This document shows positions 36,328 to 45,652 of a DNA stretch of 64,000 nucleotides, piece after piece. Within the stretch, counting starts at the first letter, position 1. Every line of letters starts with the position of its first letter. The notes beneath the pieces were generated by a model, which saw only the letters and a list, made by a program, of their open reading frames with translations, did not search any database and was not told the origin of the DNA. Source of the DNA: DATJGR01 sp041739525 (GTDB lineage Bacteria; Pseudomonadota; Gammaproteobacteria; Pseudomonadales; Azotimanducaceae); contig JBGSNQ010000152.1 of the NCBI GenBank assembly GCA_041739525.1, positions 1-64,000 of the forward strand, given 5' to 3'. A program made the translations under genes and the position numbers.

Positions 36328-36852
36328 ATGGTTGATATCGCGTTTCGAACGCCGGTGGCGACCGATGGCTGGCGGGTTCACGGACTCGTTTTGCGCTGCC
36401 CCCCGCTCGACGTCAATTCGACGTACTGCAACGTACTGCAATGCACGCACTTCGCTGCGACGTCTCTCGTTGCGGAGACTGCCAACTCCCTCGTCGGCTT
36501 CGTTTCCGGCTACCTTTTGCCATGCGACCCGACCACGATCTTCATCTGGCAGGTGGCAGTTGCGCCGGAGCACCGCAGCCAGGGGCTTGCCCTTGCGATG
36601 CTCAGCGAGCTTCTCGAACGCGACGAATGCCGCAACGTGACCTCGCTCGAAACCAGCATTACGCGCGCCAACCTCCCCTCATGGCACTCGTTCCGCGCCC
36701 TAGCGCGCTCGTTGGGCGCTAACCTTGCGGCTGAACCGTGGTTGTCGAGGGCGACGCACTTCTCGTCCCAGCACGAATCGGAATACCTCGTGCGCATCGG
36801 ACCCATCGCCCACCGCCACAGCAAACACATTCTGAAGGAGGCGCATCGATGA
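36328..36852 (+). CDS. ectA: L-2,4-diaminobutyrate acetyltransferase
   Basis: 174 residues of the GNAT fold, with the acetyl-CoA motif QVAVAPEHRSQGLALAML at about 73-90 and the EctA-type ending LVRIGPIAHRHS. It acetylates the gamma-amino group of diaminobutyrate, the second step of ectoine synthesis. GGGGAGGA precedes ATG 36328. The stop overlaps the ectB start by ATGA. First gene of ectABCD-ask-transporter. Confidence 0.94.
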   Translation: MVDIAFRTPVATDGWRVHGLVLRCPPLDVNSTYCNVLQCTHFAATSLVAETANSLVGFVSGYLLPCDPTTIFIWQVAVAPEHRSQGLALAMLSELLERDECRNVTSLETSITRANLPSWHSFRALARSLGANLAAEPWLSRATHFSSQHESEYLVRIGPIAHRHSKHILKEAHR

Positions 36853-38126
36853 ACATCTTCGAGAGATTGGAGTCTTCCGTCTGCTGTTACGCCCGCAACT
36901 TTCCCGTCACCTTCCATCGAGCGGTAGGCGTACACCTTTTCGACAACAGAGGACGTCCCTATCTCGATTTTCTTTCGGGCGCCGGAACGCTCAACTATGG
37001 TCACAACCATCCCGTGTTGAAGCGCGCGCTGCTGCGCTACATCGAGCACGACGGCATCGCGCACGGCCTCGATATGCATACCTCTGCGAAGGAAGCATTC
37101 CTCGAGTCGTTCTACGGGTGCGTCCTCGCGCCCCGGCAGCTGCCCTACGTCGTACAGTTCACCGGGCCGACCGGCGCCAACGCCGTCGAAGCCGCGCTGA
37201 AGGTGGCCCGCAACGTAACGGGGCGGCACAACGTCATTGCCTTCACGAACGGCTTTCATGGCGTGTCGCTCGGCGCCGCTGCGGCAACTGGGAACGCGCT
37301 ACACCGAAATGCCGCCGGTATTCCGCTGACTGGCATCACTCGTGCATTGTTCGACGGCTATCTCGGCGAGGGTGTCGACACCCTCGACATGCTCGATCGC
37401 CTCATTGCCGATCGATCCAGCGGCATCGACCTGCCCGCCGCTGCAATCGTGGAAACGGTGCAGGGCGAAGGTGGCGTGAACACGGCATCGCTCGACTGGC
37501 TGCAGCGACTCGAGAAGTTGTGCCGACGCCACGGCATGCTGCTGATCGTGGACGACATCCAGGCCGGCTGCGGCAGAACCGGCTCGTTCTTCAGCTTCGA
37601 ACCCGCCGGAATCACCCCGGACATCGTCACGCTGTCGAAGTCATTGTCGGGATACGGTCTGCCGATGGCGGTCGTGCTGTTGAAACCGGAGCACGACCAA
37701 TGGAAGCCCGGCGAGCACAACGGAACGTTCCGCGGCAACAACCACGCATTCGTCACTGCGCGCGAAACGCTGGAGCATTTCTGGCGAGACGATGCGTTCG
37801 CGCAGGAGGTACGTCAGAAGGGAGCGCGCCTTCGAGACGGCCTCGCGGCCATTGCCGCGAAGCACCCCGGCTCGCTGGTGAAAGGACGCGGGATGATGCT
37901 CGGCATCGAGTTCGAGTCGGGGGATCTCGCCGGAAAGATCTCGGCCAACGCCTTTACTAAGGGGTTGGTGATCGAGACGAGCGGGAGAGATGGTCAGGTC
38001 GTGAAGTGTCTTTGCCCACTGATAATCGAACAAAAGGACATCGAGCGCGCGCTCTCGATTCTCTCCGATTGCGTCGATGAAGCCCTGGGCCGCACGCGAC
38101 CGGCCACCCTGAAACGAGTGTCCTGA
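36849..38126 (+). CDS. ectB: diaminobutyrate-2-oxoglutarate transaminase
   Basis: 425 residues of the class III PLP aminotransferase family. The PLP lysine is K264 in TLSKSLSGYGLPMA; the pattern LDFLSGAGTLNYGHNHP is typical of EctB. It makes L-2,4-diaminobutyrate from aspartate semialdehyde and glutamate, the first committed step to ectoine. A strong AAGGAGG lies before ATG 36849; the frame is open upstream inside ectA, but those codons are not EctB-like. Confidence 0.96.
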   Translation: MNIFERLESSVCCYARNFPVTFHRAVGVHLFDNRGRPYLDFLSGAGTLNYGHNHPVLKRALLRYIEHDGIAHGLDMHTSAKEAFLESFYGCVLAPRQLPYVVQFTGPTGANAVEAALKVARNVTGRHNVIAFTNGFHGVSLGAAAATGNALHRNAAGIPLTGITRALFDGYLGEGVDTLDMLDRLIADRSSGIDLPAAAIVETVQGEGGVNTASLDWLQRLEKLCRRHGMLLIVDDIQAGCGRTGSFFSFEPAGITPDIVTLSKSLSGYGLPMAVVLLKPEHDQWKPGEHNGTFRGNNHAFVTARETLEHFWRDDAFAQEVRQKGARLRDGLAAIAAKHPGSLVKGRGMMLGIEFESGDLAGKISANAFTKGLVIETSGRDGQVVKCLCPLIIEQKDIERALSILSDCVDEALGRTRPATLKRVS

Positions 38127-38136
38127 GGAACATCCA

Positions 38137-38532
38137 ATGATCGTCAAGAGAATAGGCGATTTGCTGCAATCGCCGCGTCACGTTACGGCGCCGAACTGGG
38201 AAAGCGTCCGTCTGCTGCTCGCCTCCGATGAAATGGGGTTCTCGATGCATCTGACGCGTTTGTATGCGGGACGCGAGACGAAGATGTGGTATCGCCATCA
38301 TCTCGAAGCCGTGTATTGCCTCGAGGGCACGGGTGAAATCCAGACGCTCGTGGACGGCAAGGTTCACGCGCTGGAGCCGGGCACACTGTATGCGCTCGAC
38401 CAGAACGACCCGCACGTCCTGCGCGCCTTCACCGACATTGTGTGCGTGTGCGTGTTCAATCCGCCGTTGCGCGGCCGCGAAGTTCACGACGCCGATGGCG
38501 CCTACGCGATCGATGCGCAGGCAATCGAATGA
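38137..38532 (+). CDS. ectC: ectoine synthase
   Basis: 131 residues, a single-domain cupin: MIVKRIGDLLQSPRHVTAPNW at the start in two pieces, then YRHHLEAVYCLEGTGEIQTL, ALDQNDPHVLRA and VCVFNPPLRGREVHD, all typical of EctC. It closes gamma-acetyl-diaminobutyrate to ectoine and uses a bound iron in characterised enzymes. It starts 10 bp after ectB, and its stop overlaps the ectD start by ATGA. Confidence 0.97.
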   Translation: MIVKRIGDLLQSPRHVTAPNWESVRLLLASDEMGFSMHLTRLYAGRETKMWYRHHLEAVYCLEGTGEIQTLVDGKVHALEPGTLYALDQNDPHVLRAFTDIVCVCVFNPPLRGREVHDADGAYAIDAQAIE

Positions 38533-39470
38533 CTAACGCGTCACGCACGCCAGCAAGATTCGATCCGTACGCGACCCGGTTCGAAGTGGCGTCCACTCCG
38601 CCCAAAATCGTGCCGCGCCGTGCGCCGGTGGTTAGAGGCCGCGCTGAGGAATTGGCGACCGCAACCGGAATCGCCGACGCGGCCGAACGATTCGAAGCCG
38701 ACGGCTTTCTGTCGCTACGCGGATTCTTCTCACCGCACGAAGCCGCGCTCTGGCTCGAAGAAGCCTGCCGGCTCGAGCGATGGTGCCTGGACGCGCGGCC
38801 CGAGGAAGCATTCTTCGAACGCGCCAGCGGTTCGCTGCGATCGCTGTTCGACCCGCCGAAGTTCTCCGAGTCGTTGGCGGCACTCGCGCGCGACCCGCGG
38901 CTCACACGCATCGCCACGACGATCCTCGACGATGAGCATTACGTGCACCAGGCGCGCCTCAACTACAAGCCCGCGTACACCGGCACGGGTTTCTATTGGC
39001 ACTCCGACTTCGAAACGTGGCACGCAGAAGACGGCATGCCCGACATGCGCGCAATCAGCGTCTCGATCGCACTGCGCGAGAACAACACCTTCAACGGGCC
39101 GTTGATGCTGATTCCCGGATCGCACCGCTCGTTCGTGCCGTGCATCGGCGTCACGCCCGATGACCACTATCGCACCTCGCTGGTCTCGCAGCGCGTAGGT
39201 ACACCGACGGCCGAGATGCTCGACAAGTGCATCGCCGCCGGTGGATTGGAAATGCCTGTCGGCCCGGCCGGGTCAGTCGTCATCTTCGACTGCAACACGC
39301 TGCACGCGTCGTACAACAACCTGTCGCCTGAGGCGCGCACGAATCTCTTCCTGGTGTACAACGCGCGGTCGAACGCGCTGCAGGCACCGTTCGCTGCGCG
39401 ACGCTGTCGGCCCGAGTTCGTTGCGCATCGGGCGCGATCGGCGATGTCCGGCGCGGACCCGAATCAATGA
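38529..39470 (+). CDS. ectD: ectoine 5-hydroxylase
   Basis: 313 residues of the Fe(II)/2-oxoglutarate dioxygenase family. The EctD signature FYWHSDFETWHAEDGMP is complete, with iron ligands H158, D160 and H259 (NTLHASYNN). It converts ectoine to 5-hydroxyectoine, a better protectant against heat and drying. Start and stop both overlap neighbours by 4 bp (ectC and ask). The N-terminus (about 30 residues, arginine/proline-rich) is slightly longer than in many relatives. Confidence 0.96.
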   Translation: MTNASRTPARFDPYATRFEVASTPPKIVPRRAPVVRGRAEELATATGIADAAERFEADGFLSLRGFFSPHEAALWLEEACRLERWCLDARPEEAFFERASGSLRSLFDPPKFSESLAALARDPRLTRIATTILDDEHYVHQARLNYKPAYTGTGFYWHSDFETWHAEDGMPDMRAISVSIALRENNTFNGPLMLIPGSHRSFVPCIGVTPDDHYRTSLVSQRVGTPTAEMLDKCIAAGGLEMPVGPAGSVVIFDCNTLHASYNNLSPEARTNLFLVYNARSNALQAPFAARRCRPEFVAHRARSAMSGADPNQ

Positions 39471-40882
39471 CCCATTCGGTTGAAAAATTCGGCGGCGTGA
39501 CGCTGTGCTGGCCCGACCTGTGCGACCGCGTGATGCTGGGCCGACGGGTCGCCGAGTCGCGCTACCGGCGAATCTTCGTCGTTTCCGCCTACGCGGGCAT
39601 CACCGATCTCCTGCTCGAAGACAAAAGCAGCGGCAGACCGGGCGTATTCGGACTCTTTCGTCACGGTAGCTCCCGCTGGTCCGAAGCATTCAACGCGGTC
39701 GAGCAGCGGATGCTCGACATCAACGCGAGCCTGTTTCCCCTCGCGTCCGATCGCAGCATGGCAGACACGTTCGTCGGCAAACGAGTAGATGCCGCCCGAA
39801 CGATACTTGCTGATCTGCAACTCACGCGGCGCGCTTCGCGCACCGACGAACATCTGCCTTCTTTGCGCGAACTACTCGCCGGCCTGGGCGAGGCGCACAG
39901 TGCCTTCAACACGACCTTGCTTCTGCGTGCACGCGGCGTAAATGCGCTGCTCATCGATCTGACGGACAGACGCGAGGCGCACCCACCTCCGCTCGATGAG
40001 TTACTGCAGGTGCGTTGCAGCGGCATCGATCTCGCCGACACATTGCCAGTGGTCACCGGCCACGCGCACTGTCGCGAGGGACTGGTTGCAACTTATCAAC
40101 GCGGCTACACGGAAATTACGTTCAGCCGGATCGCCGCGGTCACTCAGGCGCGTCACGCGATCATTCACAAGGCGCACCATCTATCGAGCGCGGATCCGCG
40201 CATCGTCAAAGATGGACGGGCGATTCCCATCGGGCGGACGAACTACGATGTCGCCGACCAGATGTCTCTGCTCGGCATGGAAGCGGTCCATCCGGGTTCC
40301 GCACGCATACTCCGCCGAGCAGGCATTCCGCTGCGCGTGAAATGTGTCTTCGATCCCGATCACAGCGGCACGTTGATCGATGCCGACTACCGCTGCGACG
40401 AAGCGCGTGTGGAAATCATCTGCGGACGACGCGGCGTTCTCGCTCTCGAAGTGTTCGATCACGAAATGCTCGAGCGGCGCGACCAGCGGGCAGCCTTCCA
40501 ACGCGCGTTCGACGCCGACGGCATCACGGTCGTCGCCAGCGACGGCAACGCGAACAGCGATACCTACTATCTCGCATGCGACGCGGTGTGGACGAATCGG
40601 CTGAAGAACGACATCGAACGTGCGTTCCCGAATGCCACGTCTGCGGTACGCAACGTAGCCGTGGTCAGCGTGATCGGAAGTAACCTGAAGCAGCCGCGGC
40701 TGATGTCGGCTTGCGTCGATGCGATGTCGGACGAGGGCATTCCTCTGCTCGCGGCATTCCAGTCGATGCGCGGCGTCGACCTCAAGCTGATCGTGAATGA
40801 CGCTGACTACGAAAGGACCGTCGTGTGCTTGCACGCGCGACTGGTCGAGCAGAGAGCGAACGGAGTACGGCGTGTCGCCTGA
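39467..40882 (+). CDS. ask: aspartate kinase specialised for ectoine synthesis
   Basis: 471 residues matching Ask_Ect proteins: an N-terminal amino-acid kinase domain beginning HSVEKFGGV, FSRIAAVTQARHAIIHKAHHLSSADPRIV in parts, and C-terminal ACT-like repeats ending near VVSVIGSN. The Ask_Ect type is reported to be less sensitive to feedback by lysine and threonine. It supplies aspartyl phosphate for EctB's substrate. It starts inside the ectD stop (ATGA) and overlaps the transporter start by 11 bp. Confidence 0.93.
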   Translation: MTHSVEKFGGVTLCWPDLCDRVMLGRRVAESRYRRIFVVSAYAGITDLLLEDKSSGRPGVFGLFRHGSSRWSEAFNAVEQRMLDINASLFPLASDRSMADTFVGKRVDAARTILADLQLTRRASRTDEHLPSLRELLAGLGEAHSAFNTTLLLRARGVNALLIDLTDRREAHPPPLDELLQVRCSGIDLADTLPVVTGHAHCREGLVATYQRGYTEITFSRIAAVTQARHAIIHKAHHLSSADPRIVKDGRAIPIGRTNYDVADQMSLLGMEAVHPGSARILRRAGIPLRVKCVFDPDHSGTLIDADYRCDEARVEIICGRRGVLALEVFDHEMLERRDQRAAFQRAFDADGITVVASDGNANSDTYYLACDAVWTNRLKNDIERAFPNATSAVRNVAVVSVIGSNLKQPRLMSACVDAMSDEGIPLLAAFQSMRGVDLKLIVNDADYERTVVCLHARLVEQRANGVRRVA

Positions 40883-42350
40883 GGCGCCGATTGCGATGAT
40901 CGCCACGTTCCTGTGCGTGCTCGGGATGTTCGGCCTGATCGGTCTGGCGTCGTCGCGCCTGTCGCGGGCCGATCGCCGTGACTATCTGCTCGCCGGACAA
41001 ACTGTTCGCCCATGGCTGGTGGGGCTGTCGGCGGTGGCCACGAACAACTCCGGTTACATGTTCATCGGCGTCATCGGCTACACCTACACGACCGGGCTCG
41101 CGGCCACCTGGTTGCTCGTGGGCTGGATCGTCGGCGACCTCATCGCGTCGCAGATCGTGCACCGCCGACTGCGCACGGTCGCGGGGCGTCGTCGCGAGAA
41201 CACCTTCGCCGGGCTGCTTGCGCGCTGGAACGATACGGATTATCGCGTGTATCGCCGTCTGGCCGGCGTCATCTCCGTCGTGTTTCTCGGCACTTATGCA
41301 GCCGCCCAACTCGTCGCAGGCAGCAAGGCGATTTCGGTGCTGTTCGGTTGGGACGCCTGGGTGGGCGCTGCAATCGGCGCTGGGATCGTGGTGGCGTACT
41401 GCTTCGCCGGCGGCATCCGCGCATCGATCTGGACCGACGCGGCGCAGTCGGTGGTGATGATGAGCGCTATGGCGGTGATGCTTTACGTCTGCGTGCAGGA
41501 AGCGGGAGGGGTCGCGGCGGCCGTGACCGCCCTCGACGCCGTCTCGCCGACGTACCTTTCGTTGCTGCCCAGTGGATTACGCCTTGGCAACGCGCTAGGA
41601 CCCGTGCTGTTCATCGTCGGTTGGATTTTCGCCGGCTTCAGCGTAGTGGGGCAGCCACACATCATGGTGCGGTTCATGGCATTGGACGATCCGGCCCACA
41701 CCAATCGCGCGCGCGTCTACTACTACGCCTGGTTCATCTCGTTCTACGCGTTGGCGAATGCGGTCGGGCTCCTGTCGCGAGTACTGCTGCCCGACGTCGC
41801 AACGTTCGATGCGGAACTGGCGCTTCCGACCATCGCCGCCCAGCTGCTTCCGCCCATGCTCGTCGGACTCGTGCTGGCGGGCGTTTTCGCGGCGACGATG
41901 TCGACCGCCGATTCGCTGATCCTGAGCTGTTCCGCATCGATCACCGAGGACTTCACGGGCGGTGAACGGGCACCGGTCTGGATCGCCAAGGTTGCAACGC
42001 TGCTGGTGACCGCATTCGCGCTCGCGCTCGCCTTGCAGGGCAATCACACGGTCTTCAGTCTGGTGATCGTCTCGTGGGCGGTCCTCGCGGCTGCTTTCGC
42101 GCCGCTGATGACGGTGTACGTGCTCGGCGGGCGACCCTCGCAGGGCCTCGCGATCGCCATGACGGTGGTCGGCGTGGTCGCGGTCTTTCTGTGGAAGGGC
42201 ATCGATATCCTGAGCGACTACTACGAAGGTGCGCTCGCCATCCTGCTCGGATTCGCAACTTACGCAGTGGGGCGACGACTGAGCGTCAGGTCATTTCAGA
42301 CACGTGACGCGAGTGCCGACGACGGAGATCTCGATGCGGACCGTGCGTAA
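40872..42350 (+). CDS. sodium:solute symporter (SSS/PutP family)
   Basis: 492 residues from GTG 40872 (GGAG 8 nt upstream), or from ATG 40896. About 13 membrane helices; SSS markers include NNSGYMFIGVIGYTYTTGL, YCFAGGIRASIWTDAAQ and AATMSTADSLILSCSASITEDF. PutP-like transporters bring in proline, betaine, pantothenate and other solutes with sodium. Translational overlap with ask makes a role in compatible-solute uptake or recovery of leaked ectoine likely, but the substrate is inferred. Confidence 0.9.
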   Translation: MSPEAPIAMIATFLCVLGMFGLIGLASSRLSRADRRDYLLAGQTVRPWLVGLSAVATNNSGYMFIGVIGYTYTTGLAATWLLVGWIVGDLIASQIVHRRLRTVAGRRRENTFAGLLARWNDTDYRVYRRLAGVISVVFLGTYAAAQLVAGSKAISVLFGWDAWVGAAIGAGIVVAYCFAGGIRASIWTDAAQSVVMMSAMAVMLYVCVQEAGGVAAAVTALDAVSPTYLSLLPSGLRLGNALGPVLFIVGWIFAGFSVVGQPHIMVRFMALDDPAHTNRARVYYYAWFISFYALANAVGLLSRVLLPDVATFDAELALPTIAAQLLPPMLVGLVLAGVFAATMSTADSLILSCSASITEDFTGGERAPVWIAKVATLLVTAFALALALQGNHTVFSLVIVSWAVLAAAFAPLMTVYVLGGRPSQGLAIAMTVVGVVAVFLWKGIDILSDYYEGALAILLGFATYAVGRRLSVRSFQTRDASADDGDLDADRA

Positions 42351-42447
42351 CGCGCTTAGCGCCGTCCATTGCAACAACCCGGCTCGAACACACAACACAC
42401 TCGGGCTCGCGCAACTCACCGGCATCCAACCAAACGAGGAGCCCCTC

Positions 42448-42591
42448 ATGTCACACATCCGTTCCAATCTTCATGCGAGCGCGAAGTCCGGTCGCACGTT
42501 CTATCTGCTGCTGACGCTCGGTACCGCGCTGTACCAAGGAAAAGGGAAGGCCGATGCGGCGATGAAGAGTCTCGGAATGACCAGTGGTTGA
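42448..42591 (+). CDS. small protein, 47 residues, hypothetical
   Basis: A GAGGAG ribosome-binding site lies 7 nt before ATG 42448. The product starts MSHIRSNLHASAKSGRTFY, has a short hydrophobic segment (FYLLLTLGTALY) and ends basic, GKGKADAAMKSLGMTSG. No family recognised. It sits alone in the 334-bp gap between the transporter and M24 genes. The good ribosome-binding site makes it more likely than chance to be translated. Confidence 0.45.
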   Translation: MSHIRSNLHASAKSGRTFYLLLTLGTALYQGKGKADAAMKSLGMTSG

Positions 42592-42684
42592 TCCGACGCG
42601 TTGCGTGCCCGTTCGGCGCGGCCGGGTAACGCTCGCAATCGGAATGGGTGATGCGTCGCGCGAGCGCCGGTCGGACCCTGCCTA

Positions 42685-43974
42685 ATGAGATCATCGATGA
42701 GGTCATTCGCAGGATTTCCGCCCGAGGAGTTCGAGGCTCGCCGCGCTGCGGTGCGGCAGTCGATGTCGGCCGAGGGCGTCGACGCGCTGCTTGTTTCGAC
42801 ACCCGAGAACATCTATTACCTGAGTGGCCTCGACCACATGGGGTACTTCGCGTACCAGATGCTGATCTTGCCGGCGCACGGCGCTCCGTTGCTGGTGACG
42901 CGCGCGATGGAAGCCGCCACCGTCGCCGATCAGGTGCCGAATCTCGTCCACTATGGCTATGCGGACGGCAGCCGGCCGCTGCCCGATCCGCCCGTCGATG
43001 GTACGAACAGGGTCGATCTCGAAGCGCCGTTCACAGGTAGCCTGCTATCGGAGCCCCCGATACGCCGTACATCGCGGCCGATCGGACACATCGCACCGGT
43101 GGATGAAACGTGTCGCGCACTGGTCGATGCGGGTTTGTCGAAGGGTCATCTCGGCCTTGAAGAAGGTGGGAGCTTCCTGACATACCGCATCGCGCACGGC
43201 ATCAAACAGGGCTTGCCGGATGCGACGTGGCACGACTCGACCGGGCTCGTGGACAGCCGCCGCGTCGTGCAGTCGCCGCTCGAGCTTGCCTGCACCCGAC
43301 AGGCGGCGGTGATCTCCGACGCGATGATGCGCGCTGCGATGGCGACGGCCGGCGTCGGTGTCAACGAACACGACGTGATGGCCGCGATCTATGACGCGCT
43401 CTTCCGGCGGGGCGGGACGTATCCCGGGTTCGTGCCGCTCGTACGCTCGACCGCGAACCTGACGCATGAGCATCGTACGTGGGATGAGGACGAGCTTGCC
43501 GAGGACGACCTGCTGTTTCTCGAGATGTCGGGCTGCGTGCGCCGCTACCACGCGCCGATCGGCCGACTGGTGTTCATCGACCGCGCGTCTGCAAGCGCCG
43601 GGCGAGCGCTCGACATCTGTCTGGAAGCGCAAACTTCGGCATTGGCCGCGATGTCTGCCGGCGTCCGGGCCGGTGACGTGTACGAGGCGTGGCAGCGTGT
43701 GCTCGACCGTCACGGGCTATCCGGCTACACGCGCCATCATTGTGGCTACACGACCGGCATCGGGTATCCGCCGAGTTGGTCGGGCGGCGGCGTTCCAGTG
43801 GGACTGCGCGCCGGTTCGGATCTGCGCCTGGCGGCCGGTATGGTGTTTCATTTGATGTCATGGCTGCTGCGCAGCGAGCACGGCGACTCGTTTCTCTCCG
43901 ACACGGTTTTGGTGACCGAGGACGGCGCGGAGATGCTGACGAAGACGAGTCGCGAAATCGCGGTTAGAACGTAG
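42685..43974 (+). CDS. M24-family hydrolase, ectoine-hydrolase (DoeA/EutD)-like
   Basis: 429 residues with creatinase-type N- and C-terminal domains. The metal-ligand positions of true M24 peptidases are altered: where two aspartates are expected there is LFLEMSGCVRRYHAPIGR, and the later part reads RHHCGYTTGIGYPPSW. This RYHAP and GYPPSW pattern is that of the creatinase/ectoine-hydrolase branch (DoeA/EutD), not Xaa-Pro aminopeptidase. Position 335 bp after the ectoine transporter supports ring opening of ectoine. DoeB deacetylase is not nearby. Start ATG 42685 or 42697; no clear ribosome-binding site. Confidence 0.75.
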   Translation: MRSSMRSFAGFPPEEFEARRAAVRQSMSAEGVDALLVSTPENIYYLSGLDHMGYFAYQMLILPAHGAPLLVTRAMEAATVADQVPNLVHYGYADGSRPLPDPPVDGTNRVDLEAPFTGSLLSEPPIRRTSRPIGHIAPVDETCRALVDAGLSKGHLGLEEGGSFLTYRIAHGIKQGLPDATWHDSTGLVDSRRVVQSPLELACTRQAAVISDAMMRAAMATAGVGVNEHDVMAAIYDALFRRGGTYPGFVPLVRSTANLTHEHRTWDEDELAEDDLLFLEMSGCVRRYHAPIGRLVFIDRASASAGRALDICLEAQTSALAAMSAGVRAGDVYEAWQRVLDRHGLSGYTRHHCGYTTGIGYPPSWSGGGVPVGLRAGSDLRLAAGMVFHLMSWLLRSEHGDSFLSDTVLVTEDGAEMLTKTSREIAVRT

Positions 43975-44096
43975 CCGCGGCACACGCCGGCGCTGTCCAC
44001 GCGGGCAATGTTCGCCGCTGACGCGCGCTGATCGTGTTGAACGTCGCTGCTCGCTCTGCTATCTACAAGCGCTGCACAACAAGACAGGATCAGGCG

Positions 44097-45650
44097 ATGT
44101 ATCCAGGACACTGGGCCAAGGTTTCGCCCGAAAAACCCGCGTTGATCAATGCCGCCACTGGCGACGTCGTGACGTTCCGCGAGTTGAACGACCGCTCGAA
44201 CCGACTGGCGCAGTTGATGTGGGCACGCGGTTTACGGCGCGGGGACCACATCGCGGTTCTGATGGAGAACCACGCGCGCTACTTCGACGTCATCTGGGCT
44301 GCGATGCGTTCAGGCTTGTACCTGACCACGGTCAACCGTTATCTCACCACCGACGAAGCGGCCTACATCGTCGACAACTGCGAAGCGAAGGTGCTGGTCG
44401 CGTCGCACCACCTGGCCGAAGTCGCCGCAGGTCTGCCGGCAACGTCTGCACGATGCCAAACCTGGCTGATGGTGGACGGCACCGCGCCCGGGTTCGAAGA
44501 CTACGAAAAAGCCATTGCGGCATATCCCGCACGCCCGCTCGACGACGAGCCGTCGGGCGCATTCATGTTGTACAGCTCCGGCACCACGGGCCGGCCGAAG
44601 GGCATCCTGCGACCGCTGCCGACAACGAAGATCAGCGACGACGCGGGGCCGATCGGCGCATTGCAGAAACAGCTGTGGAACTTCGGATCCGACACGGTGT
44701 ATCTGTCGCCCGCACCGTTGTATCACTCCGCGCCGCTCGGATTTTCCACTGGGACGCAGGCGCTCGGCGGCACCGTGGTGATGATGCCGAAGTTCGATCC
44801 GTTGCTCGCGCTGCAGGCCATTCAGGACTTCCGCGTCACCGCGAGCCAATGGGTGCCCACCATGTTCTCGCGCATGTTGAAAGTGCCCGAAGCGGAACGT
44901 AGCGGCTACGACCTGTCTTCACACAAGGTTGCCATTCACGCAGCCGCGCCGTGTCCGAAACAGGTGAAGCAGCAGATGTTCGAATGGTGGGGACCGATCC
45001 TGTTCGAATACTACGGCGGCACGGAGTTCAACGGCCTCACGCACGTCACACCGGAAGACTGGCTGCGGCACCCGGGCACCGTGGGCAAGTCGGTGTTCGG
45101 CACGCTGCACGTGTGCGACGAACGCGGCGAAAAAGTGCCGAACGGCGAAAGCGGCCTCGTGTACTTCGAACAACCGCAGATGCCGTTCGAGTATTTCCAC
45201 GACAAGGACAAAACGAAAGGCGCCCAACATCCCCAACATCCGAACTGGAGCGCACTCGGCGACGTCGGCTACATCGACGACGAGGGCTATCTGTTCCTAA
45301 CCGATCGCGCCACGTTCATGATCATTTCGGGCGGCGTCAACATCTATCCACAAGAGATCGAAGACGCGATGGTGATGCACCCGAAGGTCGCCGATGTCGC
45401 CGTAGTAGGCGTACCGAACGAAGAAATGGGCGAAGAAGTGAAAGCCGTAGTGCAGCTCGCGCCGGGAATCGAGCCCACCGCTGCGGTGCAGGCGGAATTG
45501 ATGGCATACGCGCGTGAACACATCGCGCACTACAAGTGTCCGCGCAGCATCGACTTCGAAGCGGAATTGCCTCGGCTACCCACCGGCAAGCTCTACAAGC
45601 GGATTCTGAAGGACCGGTACTGGGGCAAGCACGACTCGCGCATCGTCTGA
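44097..45650 (+). CDS. acyl-CoA synthetase (AMP-forming)
   Basis: 517 residues of the adenylate-forming family: the P-loop YSSGTTGRPKG at about 159-169, FEYYGGTEFNGLT, the hinge TDRATFMIISGGVNIYPQEIED in parts, and the catalytic lysine in LPTGKLYKR. It activates a carboxylic acid to its CoA thioester. ATG 44097 is chosen by similarity to the family start. The flavoenzyme gene follows 2 bp later, so the two form an operon. Confidence 0.92.
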   Translation: MYPGHWAKVSPEKPALINAATGDVVTFRELNDRSNRLAQLMWARGLRRGDHIAVLMENHARYFDVIWAAMRSGLYLTTVNRYLTTDEAAYIVDNCEAKVLVASHHLAEVAAGLPATSARCQTWLMVDGTAPGFEDYEKAIAAYPARPLDDEPSGAFMLYSSGTTGRPKGILRPLPTTKISDDAGPIGALQKQLWNFGSDTVYLSPAPLYHSAPLGFSTGTQALGGTVVMMPKFDPLLALQAIQDFRVTASQWVPTMFSRMLKVPEAERSGYDLSSHKVAIHAAAPCPKQVKQQMFEWWGPILFEYYGGTEFNGLTHVTPEDWLRHPGTVGKSVFGTLHVCDERGEKVPNGESGLVYFEQPQMPFEYFHDKDKTKGAQHPQHPNWSALGDVGYIDDEGYLFLTDRATFMIISGGVNIYPQEIEDAMVMHPKVADVAVVGVPNEEMGEEVKAVVQLAPGIEPTAAVQAELMAYAREHIAHYKCPRSIDFEAELPRLPTGKLYKRILKDRYWGKHDSRIV

Positions 45651-45652
45651 CC

